Shown: positions 35,372-43,793 of the stretch, piece by piece
Position numbering within the stretch: position 1 is the stretch's first letter
How the letters are laid out: each line of letters opens with the position of its first letter
From: Arenibacter echinorum
Lineage (GTDB): Bacteria; Bacteroidota; Bacteroidia; Flavobacteriales; Flavobacteriaceae
NCBI RefSeq assembly: GCF_003259375.1
Contig: NZ_QLLN01000008.1
Coordinates: 124,001 to 188,000 of the forward strand
DNA: 64,000 nucleotides
Direction of reading: 5' to 3'
Translations under genes and position numbers: made by a program
The notes under the pieces: generated by a model
The model's input: the letters and a program-made list of their open reading frames with translations, nothing else
Told to the model about the DNA's origin: nothing
Databases searched by the model: none

Positions 35372-37558
35372 ATGTTAGAAGATAAAGACGACAACCTACA
35401 GAATAATGTGGGTACAGAGGAAACCTCAGGAAATACCGAAGCAAGAAATAATTCGGAAGCCGAGAATGAAACAAAATCCGCTCCCAATCCTGAGACTATT
35501 GAAACAGATTCTGTAAATAACTCCGAGGAATTGGTGGAAGATAAAAGTGCATCTATCGATTCGGATACCAAGAACGAAGAAAAGTTGAAAGAATCTTCAA
35601 CCCAAAAAGCCCCGGAAAAAGTATCCATTGAAGAAAGCGCGACATCCGAAGTTGTTGTAGAAGATGTTGTGAACAATGAAACTTCCGCCGAAACAACTGA
35701 AGGGAAAGAGGAAGATGTTCTGGAGGAAATAGATGAATCCAATGCAGAGGATGCCGAAGATTCGGATAACCATCAGCGACACCATATTCCCATGCCGGAT
35801 TACCACGCCATGTCCATGGAGAATTTGGTAGGTGAACTTCAGCGATTGGTAAGGAACGAAAAGGTGCAGGCTATTAAAAAGCATGTTGACGGCATTAAAT
35901 ATGAATTCGATCAGAAGTTTCAGGAATTCATAGACGAAAAGAAGGAAGACTTTATAAATAGTGGTGGAAACGAAATAGATTTCCGATACAATTCCGTTGA
36001 CAAAAGACAGTTTAACGAGGTATATTCGGATTACCGGGAAAAAAGAAATAGTTATTACAAAAACCTGGAACAGGGACTTAAATCCAATCTTGCACAAAGA
36101 CTGGAAATCATCAACGAACTCAAGGCATTGGTTAACGTTGAAGAGGATATAAACACAACCTATAAAAATTTTAAAGACCTTCAGGAACGATGGAAAAATG
36201 CCGGGCCTATTCCACGTGCCAATTACAATGATGTTTGGCGCACATACCACCATCACATTGAAATTTTTTACGACTTCCTACATCTAAATAGGGAACTAAG
36301 GGATCTGGATTTTAAGCACAACTACGAGGAAAAACTAAAGATCGTGGTGCGGGCAGAAGAGTTGGTCCAAATAGAGGATTTAAACAAGGCATTTCAGGAA
36401 CTTCAGACCCTGCACAAAATCTGGAAGGAAGATATTGGCCCCGTCGGCAAAGAGCACAGGGAAGAGATTTGGGACCGATTTAGCAATGCTACCAAATTGC
36501 TGCACCAAAGACGACAGGATTACTATAAAGACTTGGAAAAGGTTTATGAACAAAACCTAGAAAAGAAACACGAAATAATTCAAGCCATAAGTACAATAGC
36601 CACTCACATTGCTTCGAGTCACAAAGAGCTGCAGCAGCAAATTCGAGAGGTGGAAAAATTGCGCGATTCTTTCTTTAAGGCAGGGAAAGTGCCGCAAAAA
36701 GTAAATGAGAAGACTTGGGCAGGTTTTAAGGATGCGGTGCGTGAATTTAATAGAAACAAAAACAACTATTACAAAAATTTAAAGAAAGACCAACAAGTAA
36801 ATCTAGATAAAAAAAGGGCATTGTTAGAGCTTGCGGTTTCCTTAAAGGACAGTGAGGAATGGGATACTACCACCCAGGAAATGAAAAGAATTCAGAACGA
36901 ATGGAAAAAAATTGGGCATGTTCCCAGAAAATACTCCGACAAAATATGGAAGGAGTTCAAAACAGCCTGCAACCATTATTTTGACCGTTTACACGCCTTA
37001 AAAAATGAAGCCCATAAGGAGGAGATAGAGAATTTTGACAAGAAAAATGCATGTCTGGAAAAATTAAAAAATTTCCAACTAAGTGGAGATAAAAGTAAGG
37101 ATTTAGCCGCCATTAAAGAGTTTATTGCAGAATGGAAAGAAGCTGGTAGGGTGCCCTTCAATAAAAAGAGCATAAATGCCAAGTTTAACAAAATTCTAGA
37201 TGCCCTGTTCAAAAAATTGGATGTCAATAGACAAGAAGCTGAACTGTTGAAATACGGCAACAAGATTCAGCAGTTGGCGAATAATGACAACGACTACGCC
37301 ATCTCTAACGAACGTACTTTTATCAGAAGAAAAATAGACGAAAGCAAGAGTGAAATTAGGCAATTGGAGAACAATCTTCAATTCTTTTCCAATGCTTCCG
37401 AAGATAATCCTGTGGTAAAAGAAGTAATTAAAAACATAAACAACCATAAGGAATCCTTGGCCACATGGAAGGCCAAATTAAAAAAGTTGAACATTCTGGA
37501 AAATAATTTAATAAAAGAAGCCGAAAACGAAGATGAATCCTCTGCTGACGAAGAATAG
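35372..37558 (+). CDS. DUF349 repeat protein with acidic N-terminus
   Basis: A 728-residue cytoplasmic protein. The first 130 residues are highly acidic and unstructured (Glu, Asp, Ser, Asn). The rest holds five DUF349 repeats, each with the core pattern W-K-x-x-G-x-[VI]-P followed by W-x-x-F: ERWKNAGPIPR, IWKEDIGPVGK, SFFKAGKVPQK, EWKKIGHVPRK and EWKEAGRVPFN. The C-terminal 90 residues are coiled coil. DUF349 proteins have no agreed function. The antisense frame opposite the acidic region (Ser-rich) is a mirror of Glu/Asp codons. Confidence 0.88.
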   Translation: MLEDKDDNLQNNVGTEETSGNTEARNNSEAENETKSAPNPETIETDSVNNSEELVEDKSASIDSDTKNEEKLKESSTQKAPEKVSIEESATSEVVVEDVVNNETSAETTEGKEEDVLEEIDESNAEDAEDSDNHQRHHIPMPDYHAMSMENLVGELQRLVRNEKVQAIKKHVDGIKYEFDQKFQEFIDEKKEDFINSGGNEIDFRYNSVDKRQFNEVYSDYREKRNSYYKNLEQGLKSNLAQRLEIINELKALVNVEEDINTTYKNFKDLQERWKNAGPIPRANYNDVWRTYHHHIEIFYDFLHLNRELRDLDFKHNYEEKLKIVVRAEELVQIEDLNKAFQELQTLHKIWKEDIGPVGKEHREEIWDRFSNATKLLHQRRQDYYKDLEKVYEQNLEKKHEIIQAISTIATHIASSHKELQQQIREVEKLRDSFFKAGKVPQKVNEKTWAGFKDAVREFNRNKNNYYKNLKKDQQVNLDKKRALLELAVSLKDSEEWDTTTQEMKRIQNEWKKIGHVPRKYSDKIWKEFKTACNHYFDRLHALKNEAHKEEIENFDKKNACLEKLKNFQLSGDKSKDLAAIKEFIAEWKEAGRVPFNKKSINAKFNKILDALFKKLDVNRQEAELLKYGNKIQQLANNDNDYAISNERTFIRRKIDESKSEIRQLENNLQFFSNASEDNPVVKEVIKNINNHKESLATWKAKLKKLNILENNLIKEAENEDESSADEE

Positions 37559-37617
37559 ACCTCGATCTTAACAATTTAAAATATAAGCACATTAGTAGAA
37601 ATAAGGTTAGTGTAGTG

Positions 37618-38469
37618 ATGGCTTTATGGTTTGTTATTTCACTAACAAGCTGCGGCACGCCTAGAATAGTTGTAAAAGAAACAGCTGGCCCCTTTTCCAA
37701 CCAATTACCGGAACCAAATTTGGTATTTGTTATTACAAAAGAGGATCCAAACCTCAACGATTCCCTACTTATAGGCACTATAGCCACCAAGCACAATGGA
37801 TTTATCGGGGATTGCAATCTTAGGCAGGTTAAACGGGCAGCAGAAAAAGAAGCAAAAGAAATTGGCGGTAATTTAATATTTATAACAAGACACAAACTCC
37901 CAAACACCCTATTAAATCCTTGCCATAGAATTAGGGGAAATATCTATTCCGTTCCCAATCCAGAAGCCTTTGAAAAGGAAATTCTTTGGAATACCAATAG
38001 AAAGCTTAAAGTGACGGATTTTAAGGGATCAACTAAAGGCAAACCCTTTGTTGCAGCCACAAATGCCTATTTTGGTTATACTACCAGCATAAAATCTGAG
38101 GAAAACATGGTTATTGTAGAAGTGGATACCTATTTCGATTGCGAGCTTTCCTATTTTAAAAATAATAAAGACCAATCCTTAGTTTTAAATCACGAACAAT
38201 TGCATTTTGACATAACCGAAGTCTACGCCAGGAAGTTTATCAAAAGACTACACCATGAGATTAAAAGTTTTAAGGATCTGGTAAAGAAAGTGGAGCGCAT
38301 AGGGAATGAAGTAAATAAAGAACTTCAATTAAAACAGGAGGCTTATGATACGGCAGTGTATAGTGATCTATCAAAACAATCCTATTGGGACGAATGGACC
38401 GAAACGGCTTTAGAGGAATTGGCTATGTACAATAACAAAACCATAAGCAGGCCCTATAAAAAAGATTAG
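37618..38469 (+). CDS. Lipoprotein with HExxH motif (DUF922-like)
   Basis: A 283-residue protein with a short lipoprotein signal (MALWFVISLTSC, Cys12). The C-terminal half contains HEQLH followed by DITEVYARKF, like the secreted zinc-protease family DUF922 where a conserved H-E-x-x-H-x-D appears. The N-terminal half (about 25-110, with two Cys) is unknown. The start may be this ATG or the GTG one codon before; the frame is open back into the DUF349 gene without another ATG. Codon use is like the neighbours. Confidence 0.6.
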   Translation: MALWFVISLTSCGTPRIVVKETAGPFSNQLPEPNLVFVITKEDPNLNDSLLIGTIATKHNGFIGDCNLRQVKRAAEKEAKEIGGNLIFITRHKLPNTLLNPCHRIRGNIYSVPNPEAFEKEILWNTNRKLKVTDFKGSTKGKPFVAATNAYFGYTTSIKSEENMVIVEVDTYFDCELSYFKNNKDQSLVLNHEQLHFDITEVYARKFIKRLHHEIKSFKDLVKKVERIGNEVNKELQLKQEAYDTAVYSDLSKQSYWDEWTETALEELAMYNNKTISRPYKKD

Positions 38470-38484
38470 AAAATTCCGTCGGTT

Positions 38485-39282
38485 TTAGTAATTAGGTCTA
38501 GACTTCTGCTCCACAATAACTTTCATATTCAAAAGCTCCACAGGGTTTCCAAATTGAGTAAAGATGGCAACGTCCGCTGCGTCGCGTCCATAAGCGATTG
38601 CGATACGACCTCCCTTCATATCGGCTTGTGTAGGGTCGAGGGTGTACCATCGATTTCCAACGTAAACCTCGAACCAGGCGTGTAAATCCATGGGCACAAG
38701 GCCCTCAAGGTATCCCACTACCATACGCGCTGGGATTGATAGCGCTCGGCAACAAGCTATTCCCAAATGGGCCATATCCCTGCATACTCCACTGCTTAAT
38801 TGGTTCAACTCTGAGGCACTTATAATCTGCTGCCCGGCTCCGGGGGAGTACTGTATGGTGTTCCGGACATAATCAACGATGGCTGTACACTGATCATAAC
38901 CCGAGGAATAACCTCTTACAAGTGATGCGGCCATTTCAGTAAATCGATCCGACTCGCAATACCGGCTTGGGTAAAGAAAAGGCAGGACGTCGTCAGGCAA
39001 TTGTTGTACTTCGACAAACGGAGCATTGGGAGCGGTATCAGAGGAGTCCGCTGTTTCCACATATGCAGATGTTCGCACTGAAAAATTCCCAGCCGGTGCA
39101 ACCAGTCGCTGACACAAATTGCCGAAGTTATCCGTGAACTCGTTCACCGGTGCACTAGGTGACAAAATATACTCTTCACGTGCAATCCACTGTTGCCGTC
39201 CACTTCTTGGACGCAACTTTAGCAAAAATGGAGTAGGAACCGGTATGTGGAATTCAAGTAAGCAGGATGCGTTTAACCACAT
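38485..39282 (-). CDS. Transglutaminase-like cysteine peptidase domain protein
   Basis: A 265-residue cytoplasmic protein with an N-terminal beta domain (about 5-105, containing [12 protein letters not shown]) and a transglutaminase-like domain. The catalytic triad is Cys167 (SGVCRDMAH), His201 (DLHAWFEVY) and Asp216 (LDPTQ). Such enzymes are peptidases or amidases. The ORF extends 11 codons upstream to 39315, but the family N-terminus matches the ATG at 39282. Base composition is the odd feature: hand counts give 55% and 52% G+C in two 60-base blocks (38581, 38821) versus 33% in the neighbouring gene at 38101. It looks acquired. Confidence 0.85.
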   Translation of the reverse strand: MWLNASCLLEFHIPVPTPFLLKLRPRSGRQQWIAREEYILSPSAPVNEFTDNFGNLCQRLVAPAGNFSVRTSAYVETADSSDTAPNAPFVEVQQLPDDVLPFLYPSRYCESDRFTEMAASLVRGYSSGYDQCTAIVDYVRNTIQYSPGAGQQIISASELNQLSSGVCRDMAHLGIACCRALSIPARMVVGYLEGLVPMDLHAWFEVYVGNRWYTLDPTQADMKGGRIAIAYGRDAADVAIFTQFGNPVELLNMKVIVEQKSRPNY

Positions 39283-39304
39283 AACAATTTTTCTGATTAA
39301 ATTA

Positions 39305-39324
39305 CACGTTCGCATTCACGTTCG
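39305..39324. repeat. Direct repeat upstream of the transglutaminase gene
   Basis: The octamer CACGTTCG occurs twice with a 4-base spacer (period 12). It lies 23-42 bp before the chosen start, where an activator or repressor could bind. Confidence 0.35.
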
Positions 39325-39452
39325 TATATAGCTACGGAGAACAAAAGATATAATAGAGGGAAATGTAATTTGTTTTCCATTTCCAACTATAATACTTGCC
39401 CCATTAAATATGATTAAGAAAGCAAGCAATCTACTTGTTCTCTACTACAGAT

Positions 39453-39496
39453 AAAAAAAATTCCCCACAATGATTATGAATGTCATTTTGGGGAAG
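39453..39496 (-). terminator. Rho-independent terminator after rny
   Basis: Reading leftward, TTCCCCA pairs with TGGGGAA around an inner stem-loop, followed by eight T. It ends the zapA-6S-rny block. Confidence 0.8.
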
Positions 39497-39519
39497 TTCT
39501 TTTATAATTCCTTACAAAA

Positions 39520-41085
39520 TTACTTGGCTACGTTAACCGCTCTAGTTTCCCTAATAACAGTAACTTTCACTTGCCCGGGATAGGTCATATCCGTTTGGAT
39601 TTTTTGAGAAATTTCAAAAGAAAGTTCAGCTGCTTTATCATCGCTAACTTTTTCGCTTTCTACAATAACCCTTAATTCCCTTCCTGCCTGAATAGCGTAT
39701 GCCTTTTGCACTCCACCAAATCCAAAAGCGATATCTTCCAAATCCTTCAAACGTTGTATGTACGAATCCAACACTTGTCGTCTTGCACCTGGCCTTGCAC
39801 CGCTAATAGCATCACAAACCTGTACGATAGGAGCAATAAGGGTTTTCATTTCTATCTCATCGTGGTGGGCACCAATGGCATTGCAAATATCCGGTTTCTC
39901 ACCAAATTTCTCCGCCCACTGCATACCAAGAATGGCATGGGGTGTTTCCACATCAGCTTCAGTATTGGGCACTTTCCCTATATCATGTAATAGTCCCGCA
40001 CGTTTTGCCAATTTTGGATTTAATCCCAACTCGGCGGCCATAACACCACATAGTTTGGCAACTTCCCTGGAGTGTTGCAATAGGTTCTGGCCATAGGAAG
40101 AACGATATTTCATTCTGCCCACCGCCTTGATCAATTCTGGATGTAGGCCATGAATCCCTAAATCAATTACGGTGCGTTTTCCTATTTCAACAATTTCCTC
40201 CTCTATCTGTTTTTCTGTCTTTTTAACAATTTCCTCAATTCTGGCTGGATGTATCCTACCATCTGTCACCAATTTGTGCAAAGACAAACGTGCAACCTCC
40301 CTACGAACAGAATCGAAACAGGAAAGGATAATGGCCTCGGGAGTATCGTCTACAATTATTTCAACCCCTGTAGCCGCTTCCAATGCCCTAATATTTCGTC
40401 CTTCACGCCCAATAATCCTTCCTTTTACATCGTCGGATTCCAAATTAAACACGGAAACACAATTTTCCACTGCCTCTTCGGTACCAATTCGCTGAATGGT
40501 ATTGATAATAATTTTTTTGGCTTCTTGCTGGGCCGTAAGCTTTGCTTCTTCCACCGTAGTCTGAATATAGGCCATGGCATCTGATTTTGCCGTATCCTTC
40601 AAGGACTCCATCAATTGTGATTTAGCATCATCGGCAGATAAGCCGGAAATTACCTCCAACTGTTGTACCTGACTTTTATGTAGCTTCTCCAACTCAGATT
40701 GCTTCTTTTCTAGAAACTCGCTCTTATAATCTACCTCTTTCAGTTTATCTTCGAGCTGCTCACCCAATTTTTTGCCTTTTGCAAGTTCACTACTGACCTG
40801 GGATTCCTTATCCCTTGTTCGTTTCTCTGCCTCTGAAATTTTCTTGTCCTTATTGATAATTACCTTCTCGTGCTCTGCTTTTAGCTCCAAAAACTTTTCC
40901 TTGGCCTGAAATATTTTATCCTTCTTAATATTTTCTCCTTCAATATTGGCTTCCTTAATTATATTTGCCGCCTCTTTTTTTGCGCTGGCTATAGTTTTGG
41001 AAGCCTTGCCCTTTTCCATAAATTTCGCAATGGCAAAACCAATTCCCAAACCAACCAATCCTATTATTATTGCTATACTATCCAT
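39520..41085 (-). CDS. rny: Ribonuclease Y
   Basis: An endoribonuclease that starts mRNA decay, tethered to the membrane. One N-terminal helix (about 3-22), a long charged coiled coil (about 25-200, mostly Lys/Glu/Ala), a KH domain with [16 protein letters not shown], and an HD domain with LLHDIGKVP and AIGAHHDE. At 521 residues it matches B. subtilis RNase Y (520). I start at the ATG at 41085; the longer frame begins with a TTG at 41097 that lies within the -7 box TAATTTTG. Confidence 0.95.
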   Translation of the reverse strand: MDSIAIIIGLVGLGIGFAIAKFMEKGKASKTIASAKKEAANIIKEANIEGENIKKDKIFQAKEKFLELKAEHEKVIINKDKKISEAEKRTRDKESQVSSELAKGKKLGEQLEDKLKEVDYKSEFLEKKQSELEKLHKSQVQQLEVISGLSADDAKSQLMESLKDTAKSDAMAYIQTTVEEAKLTAQQEAKKIIINTIQRIGTEEAVENCVSVFNLESDDVKGRIIGREGRNIRALEAATGVEIIVDDTPEAIILSCFDSVRREVARLSLHKLVTDGRIHPARIEEIVKKTEKQIEEEIVEIGKRTVIDLGIHGLHPELIKAVGRMKYRSSYGQNLLQHSREVAKLCGVMAAELGLNPKLAKRAGLLHDIGKVPNTEADVETPHAILGMQWAEKFGEKPDICNAIGAHHDEIEMKTLIAPIVQVCDAISGARPGARRQVLDSYIQRLKDLEDIAFGFGGVQKAYAIQAGRELRVIVESEKVSDDKAAELSFEISQKIQTDMTYPGQVKVTVIRETRAVNVAK

Positions 41086-41094
41086 ATTTAATTT

Positions 41095-41102
41095 CAAAAT
41101 TA
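41095..41102 (-). promoter_or_regulatory. -7 promoter box TAATTTTG for rny
   Basis: Exact TAnnTTTG match 10 bp before the rny ATG, immediately beyond the 3' end of the candidate 6S RNA. Confidence 0.5.
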
Positions 41103-41107
41103 TTTAT

Positions 41108-41280
41108 AAAAAAAGCCCACATTGATGGAAGTTTTGTACAAACCCCGATAAACAGGTTTAGGGCTACCAGACTGCTCAAGGATCCTTATACAAGTAAGGC
41201 CTGCTTTTACAATCTAAACTCACCCTTTTCAAACAAATTAGTGTTGAGTTTGTCAAAAATTAATTACCAATGTGGGCAGT
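41108..41280 (-). ncRNA. ssrS: Structured small RNA between zapA and rny, candidate 6S RNA
   Basis: On the minus strand GCCCACATTG (41277-41268) pairs perfectly with CAATGTGGGC (41124-41115), closing a segment of about 165 nt, and a T-run follows directly. Inside, two side hairpins (AAACUCA/UGAGUUU; AAACC/GGGUUU) and a central CCUUA/UAAGG hairpin can be drawn. A long closing stem, a large internal bubble with a side hairpin on each strand and a terminal hairpin is the 6S RNA architecture, and 6S RNA is often linked to zapA. No promoter of its own is obvious, so it may be processed from the zapA transcript. Confidence 0.65.
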
Positions 41281-41303
41281 AACTATATTTATTTTAAAGA
41301 ACG

Positions 41304-41600
41304 TTATTTCATCCCTAGCTTGGAACTAACCAACATATTCAGTGCTTTTAGTCGCTCTGCAGCTTCTTTTACACCTTCTGAATGGTCTATTCCCTTTTGC
41401 TCAATCTTAGAGGCAAACTGAAGTGCGCACATGGCCAGCACATCCTGCTTATCCCTAACGGCATAGTTTTGCTCAAATTTCTTTGCCAGCTGTTCTATAT
41501 TCTTAGCTGCCTTTCTTAAGCCCTCTTCCTGTAAAGGATCAATTGTTAAGGGATATACCCTATCTGCTATAGAAAGTTTAATTTTGAGCTTTTCTGCCAT
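41304..41600 (-). CDS. zapA: Cell division protein ZapA
   Basis: A 98-residue FtsZ-binding protein that bundles protofilaments at the division ring. The N-terminal globular part (KLKIKLSIADRVYPLTID) leads to a long helix (about 25-95) with heptad-like spacing, including VRDKQDVLAMCALQFA. Length is normal for ZapA (about 100). It lies 14 bp after a small coiled-coil gene in the same direction and is followed by the structured RNA. Confidence 0.9.
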   Translation of the reverse strand: MAEKLKIKLSIADRVYPLTIDPLQEEGLRKAAKNIEQLAKKFEQNYAVRDKQDVLAMCALQFASKIEQKGIDHSEGVKEAAERLKALNMLVSSKLGMK

Positions 41601-41614
41601 ATTTTTTATTTACA

Positions 41615-41905
41615 TTATTCCGAAAGTTGGGCAATACAATGGTCCAACTCCCTAATCAATGTGTTTATTTTAAGCTTAGCTTCGGTCTTATTTGTATCAC
41701 TGCCCAGCATAGAACTCGCTAATTTTAGTGAATTGTATTTTTCCTGCCATTCATTCACCGAAACTCTTGTAGCTTCATGATCATTTTTTACAGCAACCAA
41801 TTCTTCTTCCAATTTTATATTGGTATGATGCAAAAGCTCCAGCTTATGCAACAACTTACTAATTTTATTTTCTAAAGAATCAACAATATCTACCAATTCA
41901 CTCAT
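41615..41905 (-). CDS. Small coiled-coil protein upstream of zapA
   Basis: A 96-residue cytoplasmic protein that is helical almost throughout, with a heptad pattern in residues 8-50 (LVDIVDSLENKISKLLHKLE) and a second helix at the C-terminus (KLKINTLIRELDHCIAQL). I do not recognise a named family; the position and shape suggest a division-ring factor like ZapB, which is inference. Start is the ATG at 41905 rather than a TTG two codons earlier. A -7 box TAACTTTG (41930-41937) precedes it. Confidence 0.75.
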   Translation of the reverse strand: MSELVDIVDSLENKISKLLHKLELLHHTNIKLEEELVAVKNDHEATRVSVNEWQEKYNSLKLASSMLGSDTNKTEAKLKINTLIRELDHCIAQLSE

Positions 41906-41929
41906 TTGCAAATATCAATGCATTTTACA

Positions 41930-41937
41930 CAAAGTTA
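41930..41937 (-). promoter_or_regulatory. -7 promoter box TAACTTTG for the coiled-coil/zapA operon
   Basis: Exact TAnnTTTG match 25 bp before the ATG at 41905. Confidence 0.5.
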
Positions 41938-42053
41938 ACACACCTCTTTATACTTAGCAATTCTTTTTTCATTTATTCTCAAAGTAAAATTTCCAACCTC
42001 AATTTAAGAAAAAAAAATGACCTTTATTATATTTTATATAACACAGACTTTTT

Positions 42054-42083
42054 TTTGAATTAGAACGGTATTAATTACTTTCG
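42054..42083 (+). promoter_or_regulatory. Promoter of the M23 peptidase/TonB receptor operon (-33 TTTG, -7 TACTTTCG)
   Basis: TTTG at 42054-42057 and TACTTTCG at 42076-42083, spaced by 18 bp, fit the two-part Bacteroidota promoter with one mismatch in the -7 box. The ATG is 17 bp further. Confidence 0.6.
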
Positions 42084-42100
42084 TACCAATTATCACTTAT

Positions 42101-43789
42101 ATGAAAGGCTTTTTCTTAGGATTTTTTCTTTTTACATCAATGTTTTATGGGCAAGCGCCATATCCGACGGATTATTTCCGCCCTCCCTTGGATATTCCAA
42201 TAGTTCTTTCGGGAACATTTGGGGAACTGCGCTCCAACCATTTCCACGCAGGTATCGATATAAAAACGCAACAGCGACAGGGATTACCGGTCTACGCTAT
42301 AGGTGAGGGTACGGTTACCAGAATAAAAGTATCCGAATGGGGCTATGGAAAGGGACTTTATATTGCCCATCCCAATGGTTACACTTCTGTCTACGGACAT
42401 CTTCAAAAGTTTTCTCCCGAAATAGAAGCTTACGTAAAGAATATCCAGTACCAAAAGAAATCTTTTGAAGTGGAAATTTTTCCTCAATTTTCGGAGCTTA
42501 AGGTTCAGAAAGGTGATCTCATTGCTTATACCGGAAATACTGGTGGATCTGCCGGACCCCACCTTCATTTCGAAATTAGAAGCAGTGCCTCCGAAATGCC
42601 GACAAATCCGCTCCTTCATGGAATAGAAGTGAGGGATGCTACAGACCCTACTTTATTGAGTGTTTACGCCTACCCCCTTTCCGGGAACGCTCAGGTAAAT
42701 CAGAGTCAGGAAAAAATAAAACTAAAATACCATAGACAAAGTGATGGCACCTATCTTGCCGACAAGGTAACTGCCCTTGGCACCATTGGATTCGGAATAA
42801 ATGCATTTGACCGCCAAGACCTCGCTGCCAATCAAAACGGGGTTTATTCTGTAAAACAAATAGTGAATGGAAAATTATATACCGATTTTAATTTTGAAAC
42901 ATTCTCCTTTACAGAAAGCAGATATATAAACACCTTGATAGATTACAACCATTACAGTACCTATAGGGAAAGGATTCAGAAGTGTTTTAAGGATGAAAGC
43001 AATCTTTTGGGTATTTACAAGACTATTTACAATAATGGAAAAATAGAGGTAAGCGAAGGTTTATCCTATAATGTGGAAATAGATATTTATGATCTCGCCG
43101 GTAACCTTACAAAATTGGTTATCCCAGTGGAAGGCAAGCTTGAAGAAATTAAAATTCCAAAAATCGAAGAGAAGACGGACAACTATATTATTGCCAAGAA
43201 ACCTAACAATTTTGATTTGGGGGCAGCCAAAGTATATTTCCCTGCCAATACGTTTTATGACAATTTTTATATCGATCTAAAAAATGGTCAGGATACTATT
43301 ACCATTCACAATAGCAAGGTACCCGCACATAGAAACTTTACAATAACCTTTGATGTTTCAAAATATACGGACGAGGAAAGGAAACAGCTATTCATAGCAA
43401 GATTGGACAATAATAGATCTGCAAATTACGCCTCCACCTATAAACGGGGTACTACCTTTACTACAAGAACTAGGGACCTCGGCACCTATACCTTGGCAAA
43501 AGACACTGTTGCCCCACAGATAAGACCTCAAAATTTTAAAGATAAACAGTGGCTTACCAACTACAGTTATTTAAGCTTAAAAATTACGGACGACCTAAGT
43601 GGTATAGACACTTACAATGCAACCCTAAATGGTGAATGGATACTTCTGGAATATGAGCCCAAGACCAATACCATTACCTACAATTTTGATGATCTTATAT
43701 TGGATAAAAAACAATGTAATTTGAAAGTAGTGGTTACCGATAATATTGGTAATAGCAGTACTTTCACAAGTACTTTTTACAGAAAATGA
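42101..43789 (+). CDS. M23 family metallopeptidase, exported
   Basis: A 562-residue exported protein. A signal peptide (1-18, ending FYGQ) is followed by a LytM-type M23 domain (about 30-170) with both zinc motifs, NHFHAGIDI (H-x3-D) and GPHLHFEI (H-x-H), so it is probably an active peptidoglycan endopeptidase rather than a degenerate activator. About 390 further residues form beta-rich domains (FN3-like by eye) with no assigned function. Its stop lies 4 bp before the TonB receptor start, so expression is coupled. Confidence 0.9.
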   Translation: MKGFFLGFFLFTSMFYGQAPYPTDYFRPPLDIPIVLSGTFGELRSNHFHAGIDIKTQQRQGLPVYAIGEGTVTRIKVSEWGYGKGLYIAHPNGYTSVYGHLQKFSPEIEAYVKNIQYQKKSFEVEIFPQFSELKVQKGDLIAYTGNTGGSAGPHLHFEIRSSASEMPTNPLLHGIEVRDATDPTLLSVYAYPLSGNAQVNQSQEKIKLKYHRQSDGTYLADKVTALGTIGFGINAFDRQDLAANQNGVYSVKQIVNGKLYTDFNFETFSFTESRYINTLIDYNHYSTYRERIQKCFKDESNLLGIYKTIYNNGKIEVSEGLSYNVEIDIYDLAGNLTKLVIPVEGKLEEIKIPKIEEKTDNYIIAKKPNNFDLGAAKVYFPANTFYDNFYIDLKNGQDTITIHNSKVPAHRNFTITFDVSKYTDEERKQLFIARLDNNRSANYASTYKRGTTFTTRTRDLGTYTLAKDTVAPQIRPQNFKDKQWLTNYSYLSLKITDDLSGIDTYNATLNGEWILLEYEPKTNTITYNFDDLILDKKQCNLKVVVTDNIGNSSTFTSTFYRK

Positions 43790-43793
43790 AACA

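Noticed and set aside
35365-35742. A 125-codon frame antisense to the start of the DUF349 gene
   Set aside because: Its Ser/Val-rich composition is the mirror of the Glu/Asp-rich codons on the other strand; no promoter and no family match.
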